This document shows positions 8,230-16,578 of a stretch of DNA of 64,000 bases, piece after piece; positions within the stretch are counted from its first letter, which is position 1; the number at the start of each line of letters is the position of its first letter. This DNA is from Streptomyces sp. TRM68416 (lineage in GTDB: Bacteria; Actinomycetota; Actinomycetes; Streptomycetales; Streptomycetaceae), in the NCBI RefSeq assembly GCF_014596915.1, contig NZ_JACVWU010000001.1:310001-374000 (forward strand). Direction: 5' to 3'. Made by a program: the position numbers and the translations under genes. The notes under the pieces were generated by a model. It was given only the letters and a program-made list of their open reading frames with translations, searched no databases and had not been told where the DNA came from.

Positions 8230-8805
8230 TCAGCGGGTCTCCATGCCGTCGCCGCGGCCGCCGCCACGCGAGGCCTCGGCCGCCTTCTCGGCGCGCTCCC
8301 GGTCGTTCGCCCGGGCCCGTTCGAGGATCTCCTGCCGCTGGCCGGTGATGCCCTTGCGCGGGGTCTCGGCGCCGTCCTCCAGGTGCAGCACGCGCATCGC
8401 TTCCTCCTCGCCGGCGTCCTGCAGGTATGCGAGGACGTCCTTGATTGGGTGCTGGCTCGGGTCGTACGGCCCGTCGTCGGCGGCGGGGGGCGTGAACGGG
8501 GGCAGGCGTACGGTGACCTGCCACCGCACCCACCGGCCGGCGTCCTCGGCGCCGGCGGGCGGCTCGATGTCCTCGACGGTCGCGGCGAGGACCTCAAGCT
8601 CCTGGCCGTCCTCGCCGACGACCTGGGGCTGCTGGTGCACGACCGACGGCGCGGCCTGCGCGCCCGGCTCTTCGTCGTCGACGAGCTCGGCGCGTTCGCC
8701 GTCCACCCACACGGCGGCCTCGTCGTCGGGGAGGTCGACGAGCTCGCCGGGCGCCCAGGAGAACGCGGCGCCGCTGATGCCCTGCAGGACACGGATGCGG
8801 GCCAT
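8230..8805 (-). CDS. Phage head-region protein of unknown function, 191 aa
   Basis: It begins MARIRVLQGISGAAFSWAPG and has an N-terminal small beta domain (residues 1 to 40, with FSWAPGELVDLPDDEAAVWV), as seen in short proteins encoded beside capsid genes, followed by a long acidic low-complexity region (residues 40 to 110, many Glu, Asp, Ala) and a charged helix (GKGITGQRQEILERARANDR-type). The ATG overlaps the preceding stop (ATGA at 8805). It is not clearly any named structural protein; a scaffold-like or head-completion role is possible because of the acidic helical composition. Confidence 0.55.
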   Translation of the reverse strand: MARIRVLQGISGAAFSWAPGELVDLPDDEAAVWVDGERAELVDDEEPGAQAAPSVVHQQPQVVGEDGQELEVLAATVEDIEPPAGAEDAGRWVRWQVTVRLPPFTPPAADDGPYDPSQHPIKDVLAYLQDAGEEEAMRVLHLEDGAETPRKGITGQRQEILERARANDRERAEKAAEASRGGGRGDGMETR

Positions 8806-9215
8806 CAGGCGCGCACCACCGGGGCACGGCGCGGGTTGGACAGCACGACGGCCGCGCCGTAGACACCGCCGGTCGCCGGACCGCCGGTCACGGTGACCGC
8901 CACGCGGACGTAGCGCTTGGCGCCGAGGTAGCCGATCTCGTAGACGGTGTCGTCGTTGGCGGCCGTGACCGCGGGCTCCGCGCCCTGCAGGTCCTCATCG
9001 GCGGCCGCCGACCAGGACGCGCCGTCGTCGGACTCCTGGACCTCGAAGGTGTGGGTGCCGTCGGTGACAACGCCGGCGTCGATGACGACCAGGGCGTCCT
9101 GGAACATGGCGTCGTCCTCGGCGCGGTCGACGGTCGTTCCGTTCGCGGACGCGGTCCGCGCGGCCGGTGCCAGCGACCGCTTGGCCAGCAGGTTGTTGTA
9201 CGGGTTGGGGTGCAT
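8805..9215 (-). CDS. Putative head decoration or minor capsid protein, 136 aa
   Basis: It lies directly downstream of the major capsid gene, after a strong hairpin. The protein (MHPNPYNNLLAKRSLAPAAR) is beta-rich with an Ig-like pattern: DGTHTFEVQESDDGASW and a following YIGYLGAKRYVRVAV-type strand. Proteins with this look sit after capsid genes in many Streptomyces phages and resemble discoidin/Ig-like surface modules. A capsid decoration function is an inference from position and fold-like pattern. Confidence 0.55.
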   Translation of the reverse strand: MHPNPYNNLLAKRSLAPAARTASANGTTVDRAEDDAMFQDALVVIDAGVVTDGTHTFEVQESDDGASWSAAADEDLQGAEPAVTAANDDTVYEIGYLGAKRYVRVAVTVTGGPATGGVYGAAVVLSNPRRAPVVRA

Positions 9216-9253
9216 GACGCTTCCCTTTCCGGGGGCTTGCGAGGGACGGGGGA

Positions 9254-9291
9254 CGTCCGGGGCCGCGGCGTGGGGCGGGCGGCCCCGGACG
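9254..9291 (-). terminator. Hairpin after the major capsid gene
   Basis: CGTCCGGGGCCG (9254 to 9265) and CGGCCCCGGACG (9280 to 9291) form a perfect 12-base-pair stem with a 14-base loop, 16 bases past the capsid stop. No T run follows, as is usual in GC-rich actinobacteria. It may partly terminate transcription so that capsid mRNA exceeds that of downstream tail genes. Confidence 0.6.
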
Positions 9292-9306
9292 GATCAGCAG
9301 CCAGCT

Positions 9307-10560
9307 TTAGGCGGCGGCGTGCTGGTAGGCGGCGAGCGCGGAGCCGTCGTCGACCATCCCGTCGATGCGGGAGTAGCCGAAGAACCCGGTCTGCAGCCGG
9401 TCGGCGTAGCGCTCGTTGAGGCGGATCGACTGCACGCCGCGGACCTGGCGCACGATGTAGCCGGCCGTGAAGTCCCCGAACACGATGGTCTTGTTGGAAG
9501 CGCCGGGCTCCGGCATGGAGTTGTCGACGGTGTACGCCCAGCCGTTGACGGTCGCCGGGAACCCGGGCGCGGGGACCGGCACCCACAGCGGGCGGCCGTC
9601 GCCGTCCTTCAGCTTCCGGATCACCTTCAGCGTCTGGTCGTGCCACAGGTACCGGCAGTTCGGCCCGCGGTAGGCGGGGTCGACGCTGTGCTCCAGGTCG
9701 ATGAGGTCGTCGTAGACGACCGATGTGGTCTGCCCGCCGGCGCCCTGCTTGCCCACCCGCACCGCGGTCGTCAGGCCCTCCGGCTGCTTCACGCCCGTGC
9801 CGGTGCACACGTAGCGGGCGACCGCACGGCCGATCCGCTCGCCGAGCTTCCTGGGCAGCCACGCCTCGACGTCGAAGGCGGCGTCCTGCAGCAGCTGCCA
9901 GTTCACCCGCACCAGCTTCGAGGTGAACGTGTACGCGCCGAGCTCACGCTCGCCGACCGTCAGGTCCTGCTCGGGGACCTGCACTGCCTCCGACAGCAGG
10001 TCGCCCTCGTTGGAGGTGTCGTCGTTGGTGGGCCAGCTCAGGTCGGCGCCGGTGTCGGTGGTGATGACGTTGCAGATGTTCAGCAGTCCGCCGAACGCCT
10101 TCATCGTCTCCGTCATGGTGTTGCGGAAGGCGTCCGGCACCAGGTACCCGGCAGCGGAGTCCGGGGCGGTGCCCAGCGCGCGGGTCTGTCCCGCCTGCAG
10201 CTGGCTCCAGCCGCCGCGCAGAATCTGCCGGTCCTCGCTCTCCAGGCCCTCCATGCCGTAGCGCATGTACCGGTGGAAGGCTTCGGCGTACCGCTGTGCC
10301 TCGGCGTCCGGGTCGTCGCCGCGGTCGGAGGTGGTGATGATCTGGCTGCGGTCGACGCTGCCGAGCTGGGCCATGCGCTCCAGCCGCTCCAGGTCGCCGG
10401 AGATCCGCGTCAGGTCGGCCTCGGCCGCGTCCCAGTTGGTCCGCTCCTCGTCGGTGAGGTCGCGGCCCTCCGAGCCGGTCATGATCTCCTGCATGCGGTG
10501 CCAGATGGTGTTCTGCTCGTCGACCAGGCGCTGTCGCCGGGCCAGGGTCTCTGTGGTCAT
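9307..10560 (-). CDS. Phage major capsid protein, HK97 family
   Basis: A 417-residue protein. Residues 1 to about 110 form the charged, helical delta (scaffold-like) domain (ETLARRQRLVDEQNTIWHRM). The HK97 core follows, with the typical strings FRNTMTETMKAFGGLL near residue 140, TSKLVRVNWQLLQDAAFDVE near 210, LGERIGRAVARYVCTGTG near 230 and a C-terminal FVFGDFTAGYIVRQVRG-like strand near 360. It lies downstream of portal and prohead protease, the invariant HK97 order. The protease is expected to remove the delta domain after prohead assembly. Confidence 0.95.
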   Translation of the reverse strand: MTTETLARRQRLVDEQNTIWHRMQEIMTGSEGRDLTDEERTNWDAAEADLTRISGDLERLERMAQLGSVDRSQIITTSDRGDDPDAEAQRYAEAFHRYMRYGMEGLESEDRQILRGGWSQLQAGQTRALGTAPDSAAGYLVPDAFRNTMTETMKAFGGLLNICNVITTDTGADLSWPTNDDTSNEGDLLSEAVQVPEQDLTVGERELGAYTFTSKLVRVNWQLLQDAAFDVEAWLPRKLGERIGRAVARYVCTGTGVKQPEGLTTAVRVGKQGAGGQTTSVVYDDLIDLEHSVDPAYRGPNCRYLWHDQTLKVIRKLKDGDGRPLWVPVPAPGFPATVNGWAYTVDNSMPEPGASNKTIVFGDFTAGYIVRQVRGVQSIRLNERYADRLQTGFFGYSRIDGMVDDGSALAAYQHAAA

Positions 10561-10628
10561 GTGGGGCTCCTCGCGGGCATGCCGAGCACTCCCGGACCGC
10601 GAGGGTCGGGGGTCGGCGGGTGAGTGGG

Positions 10629-11414
10629 TCAGCGGGCCAGCCGGTAACGCGCGGCCAGGGCCTGCATCCTGCGGTCGACCGAGGTGCGTGACAGCCGAGT
10701 GACGTCCGTCGGCTCGGTGTCGGTGTCGGTGCCGCGAGTGGACTCACCCGGCTCGCGGTCGATCGTCTGCAGCAGGTCGAGCAGCTCGGGCCGGTACTGG
10801 GCCCGCTGCTCGATGGCGGCCTTGTCGCCGCGGCGTACGAGCGCGGCCGCGACGGCACGCAGGCCTGCCTCGGTGTCCTCGTACGCGGGGAAGGTGACGG
10901 CGGAGACCTCGAACAGCTTGACCTCGCGCAGGATCCGCAGCTCGGCCTGGACGGTGTCACCGCCCTTGGTCTCGACGTCGATCAGCTGCCAGTCGTCCTT
11001 GACGACCTGGAAGCCGAAGCTCATGCCGGTGATGTTCTTGTTGCGGATGTTGGCCTTCAGGTCGTTCACGTACGACAGGGCCGGGTCCAGGGCCGAGTCG
11101 ACGGGCAGGCCCTTGTCGTCCTCGGCCAGTTCGAGCGTGCCGGCCGAGACGCGGGAGACGACGTAGTAGGAGTCGTGGTCGATCAGGAACCGTGCGTCGC
11201 CCTCGTCCAGGGTCTTGGTGAAGGCGCCGTCGGCGACTTCCTCGTAGAAGCCCCAGCGCAGCGGGTTGCCGATGCTGGTGCGGGAGTTGAACTTGGCGGC
11301 GTAGCCGACGAACCGCTCCGCGCCGTTGTCTCCGTCGGCGCGGATGGCGAGGCCTGCCGTGGACAGCGGCAGGCGACGGCGCTCCTCAGTCGTTGTCCTC
11401 GTCAGGATCCCCAT
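10629..11414 (-). CDS. HK97-family prohead protease
   Basis: A 261-residue protein with the U35-type protease signature: the segment DARFLIDHDSYYVVSRVSAG near residue 80 contributes the catalytic His, and NITGMSFGFQVVKDDW near residue 130 the catalytic Ser. The last 80 residues are charged and look like a disordered tail. It lies between portal and capsid genes. Its ATG at 11414 lies inside the portal gene, giving a 29-base overlap, longer than elsewhere in the cluster. It should mature the capsid by cutting the delta domain. Confidence 0.9.
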   Translation of the reverse strand: MGILTRTTTEERRRLPLSTAGLAIRADGDNGAERFVGYAAKFNSRTSIGNPLRWGFYEEVADGAFTKTLDEGDARFLIDHDSYYVVSRVSAGTLELAEDDKGLPVDSALDPALSYVNDLKANIRNKNITGMSFGFQVVKDDWQLIDVETKGGDTVQAELRILREVKLFEVSAVTFPAYEDTEAGLRAVAAALVRRGDKAAIEQRAQYRPELLDLLQTIDREPGESTRGTDTDTEPTDVTRLSRTSVDRRMQALAARYRLAR

Positions 11415-12732
11415 CGGTGCCTTCCTCGGGTGCAGGGGCGGGTGTCAGCTGCCGCGGCTCCTCGGCCGGGGCCAGCAGCCGCTGGGCCTCGGCGAGCAGC
11501 GCGGCCGCGCGTACGGGCGCCGGAACCTCGTCCGGCGCGAGCGGGTTGGTGCCCAGCGGCGCCATGTAGGTGGGCTGCAGGTAGACGTCGCCCTCGGGGC
11601 CGATGGGCGGCAGGTCCTCCAGGGCGCGGATGTCGTTGCCGCTGAAGGCGCCGACGTCGCGCATCGCCCGGTAGAACGTGGCCCTGGCCGAGCTGTCGCC
11701 GCGCAGCAGGCCCTGCACGGCGTACTTGCTGTACTGGCTGGCAGGCAGCAGCTCCTTGTTGATGCGCTGCTCGGTCGGCGTCAGCCACGTCGGGGCGAGG
11801 TCGAAGGTGATCCAGCCCTGCGCCTGCTGCTCCAGCCCGGTCCCCCACGACGTGCTCTTCTCCGTGGACATCAGCAGGAACTGCGGCACCCCGAACATGC
11901 GGGCGATCTCGACGACCTGGAACTCCCTCGACTCCAGGAACTGGGCGTCCTTGTAGGGCATCGTGACGGGCTTGAAGGCGGCGCCGGCGTCCAGGACGGC
12001 GATCTCCTGGCTGTTGCGGAAGCCGCCCATCTTCGCCCGCCACTGGGCTTTGAGCTTGTTGGCCTGGTCCGGGTTCAGGCGCTGCTCGGTCTGCAGCACG
12101 CCGGACATGATGTTGCCCTTGCCGAACTGGCGGGCCGCTGTCTTCTCCGCGGCCTGGGCCAGGCCGATGCCCTCGGCGGCGAGCCGCACCGGGGAGCAGC
12201 CGGTCACGCCGTCGTAGCCGAGGCCGGGGATGTGCAGGATCTCCCGCGAGGTGAGCGCGTGCACGGTGCCCCAGTCGTCGGTGACCTCGAACACCTTCCC
12301 CGAGGGCAGCAGTTCGTCGGGCTGGACCTTGCCCACGCGGACACGGTCCGGCATCAGCGGGTGCAGCTCGGCGATGACGCCGGCGCGGTTGCGGATCTTC
12401 TGCTGGTAGCCGTTGCCCCACAGCACCCGGTGCACATACGCCAGCCGCCACAGCTCCAGCGGCGTCAGCTCCGGGTGCGGGTTAGCCAGCAGCGGGGATG
12501 TGGTGCGGTCCTTGGTGCCCGTGAAGTAGGTGTGCAGCGGCAGCGCCGAGGACACCCCGGAGATCAGCGCGACCGACCGCCACACCGCCGGCATGTGCAG
12601 CGAGGACCGCTCCGTGACCGGCATCCCCGACTCGTTGGGCACCGCGCCGAGGTACTCGGCCACTGCCTCCGCCGTCAGCGGCTGCGCGGGGTTCTCCAGG
12701 CTGCGTCGCTCGTACAGACCGAACAGGCTCAC
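11386..12732 (-). CDS. Phage portal protein, HK97 family
   Basis: A 448-residue protein with the portal family features: the N-terminal MPAVWRSVALISGVSSALPL (near residue 48), the wing and clip region with ELTPLELWRLAYVHRVLWGN (residue 90) and the stretch VVEIARMFGVPQFLLMSTEK (near residue 272) followed by a helical core. The C-terminal 40 residues are acidic and low-complexity (EEGTDGDPDEDND). It is downstream of the large terminase and a small membrane gene, and starts within an ATGA overlap at 12729 to 12732. It forms the dodecameric DNA entry ring. Confidence 0.94.
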   Translation of the reverse strand: MSLFGLYERRSLENPAQPLTAEAVAEYLGAVPNESGMPVTERSSLHMPAVWRSVALISGVSSALPLHTYFTGTKDRTTSPLLANPHPELTPLELWRLAYVHRVLWGNGYQQKIRNRAGVIAELHPLMPDRVRVGKVQPDELLPSGKVFEVTDDWGTVHALTSREILHIPGLGYDGVTGCSPVRLAAEGIGLAQAAEKTAARQFGKGNIMSGVLQTEQRLNPDQANKLKAQWRAKMGGFRNSQEIAVLDAGAAFKPVTMPYKDAQFLESREFQVVEIARMFGVPQFLLMSTEKSTSWGTGLEQQAQGWITFDLAPTWLTPTEQRINKELLPASQYSKYAVQGLLRGDSSARATFYRAMRDVGAFSGNDIRALEDLPPIGPEGDVYLQPTYMAPLGTNPLAPDEVPAPVRAAALLAEAQRLLAPAEEPRQLTPAPAPEEGTDGDPDEDND

Positions 12733-12926
12733 GTCTCACGCCCCTTCCCGCGCGCCTGGGCGGGCGTGTGCCGGGCCATCTGCCGCTCGACGACGACGAC
12801 CCCCAGCACGCCGCCGAGGATCAGCGCAGCAGGCACGTAGACCATTCCGACCCCGGCCAGGAACACGAGCACGAACGCGACCTCGACCGCCAGCAGCACC
12901 TGCGGCACCTTCGCGATCTTCACCAT
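12729..12926 (-). CDS. Small membrane protein between terminase and portal, 65 aa
   Basis: Start MVKIAKVPQVLLAVEVAFVL at 12926 lies just before the terminase stop (12920 to 12922), so the genes overlap. Two hydrophobic segments, about residues 9 to 30 and 30 to 46, predict a hairpin membrane protein, with a basic C-terminus (ARGKGRET). Its stop overlaps the portal ATG. Small membrane proteins in this slot recur in actinophages but their function is not known to me. The longer upstream frame reading into the terminase gene is not supported. Confidence 0.68.
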   Translation of the reverse strand: MVKIAKVPQVLLAVEVAFVLVFLAGVGMVYVPAALILGGVLGVVVVERQMARHTPAQARGKGRET

Positions 12927-14473
12927 ACGTTCGGCGCCCCCTCGTCCTCGTCGTCGTGGTGCATCTCCCACCCCCACACCGCGTACGTCCCCGCCACCAG
13001 CGGGCTCACGTCGACGCCGTCCGACCTGCGCGTCCACAGCCACGCGTCACCCACCTCCCGCTTGCGCGCCCCGGCGAGCGCAACCGTCACGTTCGCCTGG
13101 CCGAGATGGGCGAGCGTGCCCTCTTCGACGCGGTCGTAGAACTGCCCGCAGGCCTGCGTGAGCTCCCGCACCTTCGGGCAGAACACCAGCTCAGAGCGGT
13201 CCTCGCGGTCCTCGTCGTCCTCGTACTCCAGTGCCTTGCGCAGGCCAGGCACCAGAGAGCCGGCCGGGCCGCCTTCGTCGATCACCCACGCACACGGCGA
13301 CCACTTCATGTCGAGCTCCTTGGCCCGCTCGATCACCCAGTCCGTCCCCGGCCGGTGGTCGACGACCTCGAAGTGCACGCCTTCACCGGATGCTCCGGCC
13401 ACGGAGATCGACGACCAGGTCCGCTCGGGGTTGGTGTCGATGGCGAAGCCCACCGGGTCCGCGGGCTTGGAGGAGGCGTCCTCGAGGGCCTCCCACTTGT
13501 CCTTGGCGATGACCTGCCAGGTCTCGTCGGTGACCTCGGGGTAGTCGCCCACGCCCAGGCGCTCGCGGTCGAACAGGTCCGGGCGCATGCTGCGCATCTC
13601 CCGCTCGACATACGCGGGCCGGATCCGGATACCCAGCGCGGGGTTGGCCCGGGCCCAGGACCGTACGACCTCGCGGTTGTCGTGCAGCTCGCACACGATC
13701 CGGCCGTCGGCGTCCGTTGGGCACTCCTTGACGTGCTGGTCGATCGAGTACTCGAGGTACGTGAGCGAGGGGTCCGGGTCGCCCTCGGCCAGGGCCCGGG
13801 CCCGCAGCAGCGCCAGTTGCTCACTCTCGTCGCCAAGACCGGCGCTGCCGGTGAACACGAGCTGCGGGTTGGGGCGGGCGGAGAGGACCGGCATGAGGGC
13901 GCCGATGGGCGCCGCCCGCAGCTTCATCGCCTCGTCCATCAGGACCAGGTCGCCGGAGAAGCCGCGGCCGGAGTCCCCGCCGCGGGCCAGGAACCGGATC
14001 CGGGCCCCGTTGAAGAACTCGAACCCCTCCTCGCCGTGGGAGCGGCGTACGCGCTTGACGCGACGGCTGAGCGCGTACGAGCCCTCGATGACCTGGTCCA
14101 GGCGCAGGAACGACTCCTGCGCGGTGTTGAACTGGTGGGCGGTGTGGATGACCAGCTTCCCGCCGAACAGGATGACCTCGCCCAGCTGGCGGGCCTCCAG
14201 GAAGCCGCCCTTGCCGTTCTGCCGGGCGACGTTGAGGACAACGTCCAGGGACGCCCACCGGCCCTCGTCGTCCTCGACGAGGGAGTGGTGCAGGGCGAGT
14301 TGCTGCCACGGGTCCAGGTAGAGGCCGGCGTCCTCGGCGAGCTCGATGCACTCCTGGCCTGCGGGCGACCGGAAGTCGAGCGCTTCCTGGTCTTCGGTGC
14401 CGTCCCACCGGCCGGTGTCGACGCGCCGGCGCCACGGCACGGACAGGATCCGCGGGGTCTGGCAGCCGATCAC
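12920..14473 (-). CDS. Phage terminase large subunit
   Basis: A 517-residue packaging motor. The N-terminal ATPase domain shows a Walker A-like VARQNGKG at residues 82 to 89, Walker B LVLMDEA at 176 to 182 and the coupling motif VFTGSAG near 207. The C-terminal nuclease domain shows acidic metal ligands at GFAIDTN (about residue 345), CAWVIDEGG (about 392) and the final GDAWLWTRR segment. It is preceded by the small subunit with a 4-base overlap (14470 to 14473). It translocates and cuts DNA at the portal. Confidence 0.94.
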   Translation of the reverse strand: MIGCQTPRILSVPWRRRVDTGRWDGTEDQEALDFRSPAGQECIELAEDAGLYLDPWQQLALHHSLVEDDEGRWASLDVVLNVARQNGKGGFLEARQLGEVILFGGKLVIHTAHQFNTAQESFLRLDQVIEGSYALSRRVKRVRRSHGEEGFEFFNGARIRFLARGGDSGRGFSGDLVLMDEAMKLRAAPIGALMPVLSARPNPQLVFTGSAGLGDESEQLALLRARALAEGDPDPSLTYLEYSIDQHVKECPTDADGRIVCELHDNREVVRSWARANPALGIRIRPAYVEREMRSMRPDLFDRERLGVGDYPEVTDETWQVIAKDKWEALEDASSKPADPVGFAIDTNPERTWSSISVAGASGEGVHFEVVDHRPGTDWVIERAKELDMKWSPCAWVIDEGGPAGSLVPGLRKALEYEDDEDREDRSELVFCPKVRELTQACGQFYDRVEEGTLAHLGQANVTVALAGARKREVGDAWLWTRRSDGVDVSPLVAGTYAVWGWEMHHDDEDEGAPNVW

Positions 14474-14775
14474 CCGGCACCCTTACCGGCCCGAGGAGAG
14501 AGGCGCCTCTCACGCCGCGCGGCGATCTCGTCGACCTTGTCGCCACGCTCCTTCGGGGGAGCGGCCGCGCGCACCACCTGCATGGCCTGGCGCAGTTCGC
14601 GAGCGGCGGTGGCGGCTGCTTTCGGGTCGGGGGCGGAGTCGAGCTCGGCGGCCAGGCGCAGCGCGGCCGCGGCCTGAGCATTCGCCGCAGGATCGACGCC
14701 GAGCTCGGCGAGCTCGGCCGTGGTCGCGGCCGCGACGGCGCCGCGGCGCAGGCGCCGCTTCGGGGCATCACCCAT
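14470..14775 (-). CDS. Phage terminase small subunit
   Basis: A 101-residue helical protein starting MGDAPKRRLRRGAVAAATTA at 14775, chosen because a G-rich GGGGGGTGA lies about 11 bases upstream. The N-terminus is basic and the rest Ala/Glu-rich and helical, as in small terminases, with a basic tail (RRERRLSPRAGKGAG). It overlaps the large terminase start and sits next to the repeat-rich noncoding segment, where packaging recognition sites are usually found. The call is mainly from position; the family has low sequence conservation. Confidence 0.72.
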   Translation of the reverse strand: MGDAPKRRLRRGAVAAATTAELAELGVDPAANAQAAAALRLAAELDSAPDPKAAATAARELRQAMQVVRAAAPPKERGDKVDEIAARRERRLSPRAGKGAG

Positions 14776-15073
14776 TCGGACATCACCCCCCGTAACAAGA
14801 CAGACAGTGACTATCCGTAACAAGCACTTAGTAACGGAACGTAATCACCTGTATGGTGACAGAGCGTTACTAATTCACTGGAGTGCGGTTCGGCGGATCA
14901 GGGAGCGCCGCGGCGGGGAGAGAAGCGGGCGACAAGGGCTTTTGGGTCGCCCGCCTGCGTTCTGAACTTTGGACCCACTCCTCCGCCCTCGCGCACGATC
15001 GCACTGCCTGCGCAGCGCTTCCGAAGATCGTTTTACGACGTTTCGTCACGCTCGTCGCTGGTGTGGCGCTGCG
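14776..15073. promoter_or_regulatory. Repeat-rich spacer upstream of the terminase operon (candidate packaging site or late promoter)
   Basis: About 300 bases without a gene. The left 100 bases are much richer in A and T than the neighbouring genes and hold repeats: CCGTAACAAG occurs at 14790 to 14799 and at 14815 to 14824, and TAGTAACG (14829 to 14836) is inverted as CGTTACTA (14865 to 14872). Phage cos or pac sites lie next to the small terminase gene, and the HNH nuclease 1 kb away fits a cos phage. A late promoter firing leftwards is the other reading. I cannot tell which. Confidence 0.5.
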
Positions 15074-15514
15074 TCACCAGTCGCGGGACGTCTGGGCGGT
15101 GACGGGGCGTGACCCACCCTTCCGGTACGCCCCGTACCAGCGGGTGACCACGCGGTCCATGCCGTCGGAGCGCATCGCCTTCACGCGCTCACGCACGACC
15201 GCTTCGCCGGGATCGACCACGACGATGCGCGCGCCGAGCCGCTTGTACTTGGCCCGGGCCTTGGGGCTGGGCATGGTGTGGATCAGGTAGACGTCCACGT
15301 CGTCGAGGTGCTTCACGGCCTCGTCGATGGCGGCGAACCGTGCGCGCTGGGCGACGCGCTGCACGAGCGGGTCGTGGTTCCACTGCGGTGCGCCCGGGCC
15401 GGTGAGCGCCGTGGCGATGCGGTCCAGGTCGATGACGATGTCACGTGCTGTGGCGTGCGCCTGAATCCACGTGGACTTGCCCGCGGCGGGTGGACCGGTG
15501 ATGACGTACAGCAC
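15074..15514 (-). CDS. P-loop ATPase/kinase, polynucleotide-kinase-like
   Basis: A 146-residue protein with a Walker A motif GPPAAGKS at residues 7 to 14, a second conserved acidic site IDLDRIA near 33, and a C-terminal lid-like basic region (AVVRERVKAMRSDG) followed by the end of the domain. The layout matches small AAA/zeta-toxin/polynucleotide-kinase-type proteins carried by actinophages. It should phosphorylate a nucleic-acid or nucleotide substrate, but which one is not visible. It sits between the packaging genes and the unknown gene at 15538. Confidence 0.7.
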   Translation of the reverse strand: MLYVITGPPAAGKSTWIQAHATARDIVIDLDRIATALTGPGAPQWNHDPLVQRVAQRARFAAIDEAVKHLDDVDVYLIHTMPSPKARAKYKRLGARIVVVDPGEAVVRERVKAMRSDGMDRVVTRWYGAYRKGGSRPVTAQTSRDW

Positions 15515-15537
15515 GCTGCGTCACCTCCGCTGTGGCG

Positions 15538-15852
15538 TCACTCCGGGTGAGCGTGGGCCAGCTCCGGTTGGTCTGCGTCGGCCAGGGCGTGGGCGACGCG
15601 TGCCCACATCTCGGCGAGCTTGAGGGCTTCGGTGGACCGTACGCCGTGGAACTGGGCGAGCTGGCGTTCCTCGGTCGCGCGGTCGTGCTGCCATCCGACG
15701 TCGGTCCGGGCGCGGGCGCGGTCCTCGTACCGGATGGCCTGGCCGTATTCGGCGCTCGCGCGCTCGGCCCAGGCGAAGGCGTGGGCCTGGGCGCGGTGTT
15801 GCTGCTCGGCGCGCCATGCTCCGTAGTCCTGCTCGTCGTTGCTCACCGTCAC
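15538..15852 (-). CDS. Phage hypothetical protein, 104 aa
   Basis: A helical, charged protein (MTVSNDEQDYGAWRAEQQHR) rich in Ala, Arg, Gln and Glu, with heptad-like spacing that suggests a coiled coil over most of its length. GTG at 15852 is the annotated start; an in-frame GTG six bases downstream is also possible. It begins 5 bases after the HNH stop. No family recognised. Its place between the nuclease and kinase suggests packaging or DNA metabolism, but that is only context. Confidence 0.55.
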   Translation of the reverse strand: MTVSNDEQDYGAWRAEQQHRAQAHAFAWAERASAEYGQAIRYEDRARARTDVGWQHDRATEERQLAQFHGVRSTEALKLAEMWARVAHALADADQPELAHAHPE

Positions 15853-15856
15853 GCTG

Positions 15857-16141
15857 TCACCATCTCCTTGACGCTCGGGGCTGCGGCTGGTGGGTGCGGT
15901 TGCCGCGCTGGCTGTTGCAGCGGCGGTGTGCGCTGCGGGCGTTGGCGGGGTCGAGGAGGTCGCCGCCGCGGCTGAGCGGTAGGGCGTGGTCGAGGGTGAA
16001 GGCCCAGGGGCTGCGCTGGGCTGCGTAGCCGGTGAGGGTGTAGTCGATGTCGTGGCCGCACCACCAGCAGGGCAGGCGCTTGGCGCGCTGCTGCTTGCAG
16101 AGGGTGCGGTAGGGGCGCCCGTTGCGGGGGTTGCCGGCCAC
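15857..16141 (-). CDS. HNH endonuclease, phage packaging-associated type
   Basis: A 94-residue protein with the full small-HNH layout: Cys pair CWWCG near residue 25, catalytic LDHALPLSRGGDLL near 49, and NARSAHRRCNSQRGN near 67 with the final His and Cys. HNH proteins of this size lie near terminase genes in HK97-like cos phages, where they are needed for terminase cutting at cos in the phages tested. Here it is about 1 kb from the small terminase. The C-terminus is basic and Gln/Pro-rich. Confidence 0.86.
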   Translation of the reverse strand: MAGNPRNGRPYRTLCKQQRAKRLPCWWCGHDIDYTLTGYAAQRSPWAFTLDHALPLSRGGDLLDPANARSAHRRCNSQRGNRTHQPQPRASRRW

Positions 16142-16156
16142 GGGCGCCTCCTGCGA

Positions 16157-16411
16157 TTACACGTCGTCGCCGAGGACTGTCCGGCGCTTGGCTGCGGCCT
16201 TGCGGTTCAGGGCGTTGGTCATCCGTATGGCGGTGAAGGTGAGCAGGAGGAAGAGGACGACGAGCAGTACTTGGGTGATGACGCTGACGATGTGGACGTT
16301 CTGCGTGGCACGGGCGATGAGGAGCATGATCACGTTTCCGGTCAGCCAGGCGAACCAGATGCGGAACTTCTCGACTCTCACGGCCGACTGGATGTCTCTG
16401 TACTCGCTCAC
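16157..16411 (-). CDS. Small membrane protein, 84 aa
   Basis: Two predicted membrane segments, about residues 18 to 36 (IWFAWLTGNVIMLLIARA) and 40 to 62 (VSVITQVLLVVLFLLLTFTA), followed by a basic cytoplasmic tail (LNRKAAAKRRTVLGDDV). Base composition is slightly lower in GC than its neighbours. It lies between the HNH nuclease and a MerR-like gene. Small phage membrane proteins can be holin-like or exclusion factors, but nothing specific is visible, and lysis genes are usually near the tail end. Function unknown. Confidence 0.6.
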   Translation of the reverse strand: MSEYRDIQSAVRVEKFRIWFAWLTGNVIMLLIARATQNVHIVSVITQVLLVVLFLLLTFTAIRMTNALNRKAAAKRRTVLGDDV

Positions 16412-16578
16412 GGTCCCCCCAAGGACTGTTGACGCTGACGGGACATCATTGCCCGGCGTGCTGGCCGCGTGTCGGGGGTGTGGCTGTTCTGTGACGCATG
16501 GGCGGCGGCGCGGCCCGGTTCCTTCCCGGGACGCTGACGGTGTTGCCCGTCCTCCGCGCCGCCGCCGGTTCGGCGAGG

